From the NCBI GenBank assembly GCA_903927505.1, contig CAIYNF010000046.1, positions 1-44,735 on the forward strand: DNA of 44,735 nt. Direction: 5' to 3'. The notes under the pieces are model-generated. The model was not told the DNA's origin and did no database searches. It was given only the letters and a program-made list of their open reading frames with translations. Origin of the DNA: an uncultured Bacteroidota bacterium. Lineage in GTDB: Bacteria > Bacteroidota > Bacteroidia > UKL13-3. Both the position numbers and the translations under genes were made by a program. Positions 40,872-44,735 of this stretch are shown in pieces; the first letter of the stretch is position 1; each line of letters begins with the position of its first letter.

Positions 40872-41908
40872 CGTAAATTTTTAATGTTTTTTAGGTCGCT
40901 GAACTTTTGTTTTCTAAGTACAAAATGTTCAAAAAAAACGGCATTTTTATAGATGCCTCTTAGCTCGTTGCTGTGCACATTTCTTTCAATATAATAGCGT
41001 TTGTGCCACCATTTTTTGAATTTGAAAAAGAAATCTGAATGTGCTTTATGAACGGAGGCACTGTGTTGGGGTTTTCCATTTAAAAGAAAAAACACGGATC
41101 CAATTAAATCTAATGTAGACCTTACAGGAATGAGCCACCACAAACGATGGGTGTCTTCATTTTTGAGCATCATTTGTAGGGAGTTTCTAAAATTTAAATA
41201 GGTCTTTTTAGGATTTCCTTTTTGCAATGTGCTGCCGCCTAAGTGGTAAACAGCACTTTCACCACAATACCAAATTTGGTAGCCTGCCAATTGTAAACGC
41301 CAGCATAAATCTACTTCTTCCATGTGGGCAAAGAAATGTTCATCAAATCCGTTTACTTGGTGAAATGCTTTGGATTTAACAAACAAGCAAGCGCCACTTG
41401 CCCAAAAAACGGGCAGGCTGTCATTGTATTGGCCATTGTCTTTTTCGAGGTGTTCGAAAATTCTGCCCCTACAAAATACATAGCCTAAATGGTCTAAAAA
41501 CCCACCTGCTGCACCCGCATATTCAAAATATTCGGGATTATTGTATTGAAGTATTTTAGGTTGTGCGGCAGCTATTTTTTCGTCCTTTTCCATTAATGCA
41601 ATCATTGGTTCGATCCAAGAAGGATTAACCATTACATCGTTGTTGAGGAGCACGTAATAATCTGCTTTGATTTCTTTGAGTGCATGGTTGTAGCCGCCTG
41701 CGTAGCCATAGTTTTGGTCTAAAACCAAGGTTTGAACCTTTGGGAAGTTCTTGTTCACCCAAGCAACCGAATCATCGTCTGAATGGTTATCGGCAAGAAT
41801 AATTTGCAGGTTGGGGTAAGTGCTTGCTGAAACACTAGGGAGAAATTGTTCTAACAATTCCCTTTTGTTCCAATGAATAATTACAACTGCTACAGAAGGA
41901 TTACTCAT
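40868..41908 (-). CDS. Glycosyltransferase family 2
   Basis: The 346-residue product has a GT-A fold: VVIIHWNKRELLEQFLPSV at the N-terminus, the ADNHSDDDS nucleotide segment (about 40-48), the metal motif in YYVLLNNDVMVNP (about 85-97, D-x-D-like as NND) and the acceptor segment with HMEEVDLCWRLQLAGYQIWY (about 190-209). It is like rhamnosyl- or galactofuranosyl-type enzymes that build surface polysaccharides. The C-terminal part is not a membrane segment. Its start overlaps the preceding small gene by 8 bases, so it belongs to the minus-strand run rlmD-small protein-GT2. Confidence 0.9.
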   Translation of the reverse strand: MSNPSVAVVIIHWNKRELLEQFLPSVSASTYPNLQIILADNHSDDDSVAWVNKNFPKVQTLVLDQNYGYAGGYNHALKEIKADYYVLLNNDVMVNPSWIEPMIALMEKDEKIAAAQPKILQYNNPEYFEYAGAAGGFLDHLGYVFCRGRIFEHLEKDNGQYNDSLPVFWASGACLFVKSKAFHQVNGFDEHFFAHMEEVDLCWRLQLAGYQIWYCGESAVYHLGGSTLQKGNPKKTYLNFRNSLQMMLKNEDTHRLWWLIPVRSTLDLIGSVFFLLNGKPQHSASVHKAHSDFFFKFKKWWHKRYYIERNVHSNELRGIYKNAVFFEHFVLRKQKFSDLKNIKNLR

Positions 41909-42287
41909 TTACTTTCTCCTTCTTTTTTTGTTTGTAAGGCACATAAATAAAGCGCGCATCTCCAGGTGTGATTAACAAAATACACATGGTTTCTTTTGGG
42001 TTTTTAAAGTTGCGTTTAAAATCCTCTTCGCGTTCGGGCAGCACTAATTTTTTTTCTACCAATTCTTCCAATGTGCTGGCATGAATGGTAAATTCACGTG
42101 CATAATCTGCGCCTAATAAAATAGGTTCTCCCAATTTCACCTCATGCTGATGTGCAATAAAGATGGGATATTGTGTAAAATTCTCTTTTAACAAATCGGT
42201 GGCAACCTCTTTTATCATTGGGCTGTAGAAGTCGAGGTCTTCAGCCAAAATTTCCAATAACTTTTTAAGGATTTCTTCTTTGTCCAT
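41901..42287 (-). CDS. Small conserved-looking protein of unknown function
   Basis: I do not recognise this 128-residue acidic/lysine-rich protein. It has an N-terminal helical part (KEEILKKLLEILAEDLDFY), a middle segment with QHEVKLGEPILLG, and a C-terminal strand ITPGDARFIYVPY followed by a lysine-rich end. No signal peptide or transmembrane segment is present. Its ATG shares a base with the rlmD stop (TAATG) and its end overlaps the glycosyltransferase start by 8 bases, so translation is coupled on both sides, which argues it is a real gene. Confidence 0.65.
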   Translation of the reverse strand: MDKEEILKKLLEILAEDLDFYSPMIKEVATDLLKENFTQYPIFIAHQHEVKLGEPILLGADYAREFTIHASTLEELVEKKLVLPEREEDFKRNFKNPKETMCILLITPGDARFIYVPYKQKKKEKVNE

Positions 42288-43696
42288 TATTTCAATTCAA
42301 GTAAGGCAATATTTTCTACATGGTGTGTATGCGGAAACATATCTACAGGTTGTACTTTAATAACTTCATAAGCTTCGCAAAGTAAGGCAATGTCTCTGGC
42401 TTGCGTAGCTGGGTTGCAGCTTACATAAACAATCCTTTTTGGTCTCACTTGCAATAGTTGGTTAATTACATCATCGTGCATTCCAGCGCGTGGTGGATCT
42501 GTAATTACAACATCTGGTTTGCCATGGCGTTCAATAAATTCAGTAGTAAGGAGGTCTTTCATATCTCCTGCAAAAAAATCTGTATGCTCAATTCCGTTCA
42601 GTGTTGCATTCTTTTTTGCATCTTCAATGGCTTGTGCTACGTATTCTATTCCCACCACTTTTTTTGCAAGTTTTGAAACAAATAGCGCAATGGTACCAAC
42701 GCCGGTATATAAATCATACACCAATTCTTCTCCTGTTAAACCGGCAAATTCTCTTGCTTTTTTATAGAGTTCTATGGTTTGGTAGGCATTTGTTTGAAAG
42801 AAAGATTTTGGTCCAATTTTGAATTGCAAATCCTCCAGTTTTTCAATGATAAAATCTTGACCAGCATACACTTTTACATCGAGATCAAAAATAGTGTCGT
42901 TGCCCTTTTCATTTATCACATAAAGTAATGACGTAATTTCTGGAAATGCTTGGTGTATATGAGCAAGCAGGGATTCTCTTTTCTCTTTGTCTTCATGCCC
43001 AAAGCTCACAATAAGCATCCATTCACCTTGTATATTGTTACGCAAAGTTAGGTTGCGTAAAAAGCCTGTACCACCATAAAGATTAAAGAAATCAAAATCG
43101 TTGGCAATGGCAAAATCTCTGATGCTATTTCTAATGGCATCATTTAAGGGAGCCATCAAATGGCAGGTAAACAAATCAAAAACTTTGTCGAACCTACCTG
43201 GAATATGGTAACCTAAACCGGCATTTTCTGCTTTGCTTAAGGTGCCAATATCTACTTTATTGGTAAGCCATTTTCTGTCTGTGCTCGAAAATTCTACTTT
43301 ATTTCTGTAGTGGGTTGTTTTTGCCGAACCAAGAATTGGATCGATGGGAGGGAATGGAAATTTGCCAATTCTTTCAAAAGCGTCTTGCACTTGTTGTTGC
43401 TTATAGCGCAATTGAGCTTCGTAACTCATTTGCTGCCATTTGCAACCTCCGCAGGTGCCAAAATGTTCGCAAAATGTTTCAACCCTATCTCCAGAAGCTT
43501 TTACAATTTCTGTGATGGCGGCTACCTCAAATCTTCTTTTATTTTGAACTACTCTCGCATTTACAATATCACCTGGCACGGCATATTCTACCATTACCAC
43601 CATTCCATCAGGCCTGGCAATACTTTTTCCTTCGCTGCCGGCACTAACAATTTCTAGATTTTCATAGAATTTAGGTGTTTTACTTTTCTTTCCCAT
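42287..43696 (-). CDS. rlmD: 23S rRNA (uracil-5-)-methyltransferase RlmD/RumA-like
   Basis: The 469-residue SAM-dependent enzyme methylates a uracil of 23S rRNA. It has an N-terminal TRAM domain (about 12-70), an iron-sulfur cluster Cys set (CEHFGTCGGCKWQQ, about residues 76-89), the SAM motif VYDLYTGVGTIALFVSKL (about 318-335), DPPRAGMHDDVI (about 398) and the catalytic-Cys motif YVSCNPATQARDI (about 424). RlmD over RlmC or TrmA-like relatives is the usual annotation but is not certain from motifs. It starts at ATG 43696. Confidence 0.88.
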   Translation of the reverse strand: MGKKSKTPKFYENLEIVSAGSEGKSIARPDGMVVMVEYAVPGDIVNARVVQNKRRFEVAAITEIVKASGDRVETFCEHFGTCGGCKWQQMSYEAQLRYKQQQVQDAFERIGKFPFPPIDPILGSAKTTHYRNKVEFSSTDRKWLTNKVDIGTLSKAENAGLGYHIPGRFDKVFDLFTCHLMAPLNDAIRNSIRDFAIANDFDFFNLYGGTGFLRNLTLRNNIQGEWMLIVSFGHEDKEKRESLLAHIHQAFPEITSLLYVINEKGNDTIFDLDVKVYAGQDFIIEKLEDLQFKIGPKSFFQTNAYQTIELYKKAREFAGLTGEELVYDLYTGVGTIALFVSKLAKKVVGIEYVAQAIEDAKKNATLNGIEHTDFFAGDMKDLLTTEFIERHGKPDVVITDPPRAGMHDDVINQLLQVRPKRIVYVSCNPATQARDIALLCEAYEVIKVQPVDMFPHTHHVENIALLELK

Positions 43697-43757
43697 CTGG
43701 CGCGCAAGATAAGCAAAAAGACTAGAAGCACGAATTGGGTTCGCGCCTAATTAGACG

Positions 43758-43777
43758 AGTAAAAATGAAATTTTACT
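43758..43777. other. Small hairpin between murB and rlmD
   Basis: AGTAAAA (43758-43764) pairs with TTTTACT (43771-43777) around a 6-base loop. No T-run follows on the minus strand, so termination of murB here would be weak. Confidence 0.35.
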
Positions 43778-43796
43778 GAGTAATTGAAAGTAAGCG

Positions 43797-44735
43797 TTAG
43801 ATTAAATTTACTTCTGGGTGGATTGTAATTCCAAAACTTTCTTGAACCGAGGCTTGGATAGCCAATGCCAATTGGTAAATTTCATTTCCAGTTGCATCGC
43901 CGTAATTAACTAATACCAAGGCTTGGTCTTTGTGCGAGCCAGTATTTCCAACCTTTTTGCCCTTCCATCCGCATTGTTCAATAAGCCAACCTGCAGGTAC
44001 TTTAATTTGATTGTTTGGTAATGGGTAACCAGGAATGCTGGGGTTTATGGCTTTTAATTTTTCAAATTGTTCAAGAGGAATTTCTGGATTTTTAAAAAAG
44101 CTACCAGAATTACCCAGTATTTTTGGATCAGGCAATTTAGATTGGCGAATGGCAATTACTGCCTCGCTTACATCTTTTATGGTGGGTTGGTTTATCCCTT
44201 TTTGTTTTAAAACATCTTGTATAGCGCCATAGCTGGTATTGGGCTTAGGGTTTTTAGACAATTTAAAAGTAACCGCAACTATGATAAATTTATTCTTTTG
44301 TTCGTGTTTAAAAACACTTTCTCTGTAGCCAAATTTACATTCTTCATTGGTGAATTTTACCAATTTGCCACTTTCAATTTCAATGGCAAATAATTCTTCA
44401 AAAGTATCTTTAATTTCTACGCCATAAGCGCCTATATTTTGCATTGGTGCTGCACCTACGCAGCCTGGAATTAAACTTAAATTCTCTACCCCGCTTAAAT
44501 TTTTACCTACACAATATTGCACAAAATCATGCCAAGGCTCACCACACATGGCTTTTATCCATACATGGTTTTGATCTTCCTTAATGGCATCCATGCCCTT
44601 AAGATTCATTTTAATAACCATGCCATCAAAGTCTTGGGTGAGCAAAATATTACTTCCGCCGCCAATTACTAATTTTTTTCTTTCAAAAAGATTGAATGTA
44701 GTGCACAAAACTTGTACTTCTTCTACCGTCTTAAC
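43797..44735 (-). CDS. murB: UDP-N-acetylenolpyruvoylglucosamine reductase, 5' end outside the window
   Basis: MurB reduces the enolpyruvyl group to make UDP-MurNAc for peptidoglycan. The visible part has the FAD-binding VIGGGSNILLTQDFDG segment, PGCVGAAPMQNIGAYGVE, the type I Tyr loop (GYRESVFK), catalytic Ser in GNSGSFFKNPEIP and terminal Glu in TIHPEVNLI. The first Met of the longest complete frame, a TTG at 44708, is internal. The same frame stays open through 44735 with KTVEEVQVLCTTFNLF, so the true start lies beyond the window and the gene is only cut by the edge, not broken. Confidence 0.93.
   Translation of the reverse strand, partial: VKTVEEVQVLCTTFNLFERKKLVIGGGSNILLTQDFDGMVIKMNLKGMDAIKEDQNHVWIKAMCGEPWHDFVQYCVGKNLSGVENLSLIPGCVGAAPMQNIGAYGVEIKDTFEELFAIEIESGKLVKFTNEECKFGYRESVFKHEQKNKFIIVAVTFKLSKNPKPNTSYGAIQDVLKQKGINQPTIKDVSEAVIAIRQSKLPDPKILGNSGSFFKNPEIPLEQFEKLKAINPSIPGYPLPNNQIKVPAGWLIEQCGWKGKKVGNTGSHKDQALVLVNYGDATGNEIYQLALAIQASVQESFGITIHPEVNLI

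Noticed and set aside
43797-44735. Truncated or frameshifted murB
   Set aside because: The frame is open to the window end, so the missing N-terminus is an edge effect.
1-44735. CRISPR array, insertion sequence or rRNA/tRNA gene
   Set aside because: No regularly spaced repeats, transposase, or tRNA/rRNA signature was seen on either strand.

Overview
The window looks like chromosomal DNA of a member of the Bacteroidota; I would not go below phylum, though Chitinophagales- or Sphingobacteriales-like lineages would fit. The evidence is a type IX secretion (T9SS) C-terminal sorting domain protein, a DUF4293 protein, a SecA of about 1,100 residues, a short eukaryote/archaea-type ProRS, AT-rich DNA, little Shine-Dalgarno signal, and promoters of the Bacteroidota form TTTG-N19..21-TAnnTTTG. 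Most of the window is housekeeping. There is no CRISPR array, insertion sequence, tRNA or rRNA.

Layout. 1-327 is non-coding and holds a GC-rich structured element. 328-5983 (+) carries a divergent alpha/beta hydrolase, rpsO, pnp, gpsA and a ric-type iron-sulfur repair protein; the last has a strong promoter overlapped by a clean dyad. 6013-7632 (-) is a biotin-dependent carboxyltransferase subunit. 7841-7937 (+) is the SRP RNA gene, with its own promoter and a T-run end. 7942-10269 (-) is a two-gene unit of a DUF2130 coiled-coil/nuclease-like protein and a RhuM-family protein, the most accessory-looking part of the window. 10359-12427 (-) is a tightly overlapped operon crcB-rsgA-dtd-mazG-like.

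12580-19246 (+) is a seven-gene export operon: TetR regulator, TolC-like outer-membrane protein, HlyD-type lipoprotein, two ABC ATPases and two ABC-2 permeases. It resembles the E. coli cecR-ybhGFSR locus, but with the double ATPase split into two genes and a TolC added. The two ATPases have complementary defects that predict one canonical and one degenerate ATP site. 19249-34696 is almost all minus strand: xerD; an Omp28-like lipoprotein; hisS-hutH-nadC; an unknown secreted protein with DUF4293; and secA-deoC-SPOR-FAH-SDR-flavin reductase-msrA. 34969-36444 (-) is proS, divergent from a Tyr/Gly/Pro/Asn-rich lipoprotein and an OmpP1/FadL-like protein (36535-39603, +). 39677-44735 holds the T9SS cargo protein, aroQ, a family 2 glycosyltransferase, an unknown small protein, rlmD, and murB cut by the window edge.

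The main points for a second look are the iterated 10-bp palindrome GGTTCGAACC (five exact copies plus many one-mismatch copies, in different reading frames and one intergenic), a 35-bp near-perfect palindrome inside the RhuM gene, the DUF2130-RhuM pair, the dyad over the ric promoter, and the asymmetric split ABC exporter. I did not find clear proof of a wholly new system; the DUF2130-RhuM pair and the iterated palindrome are the best candidates.
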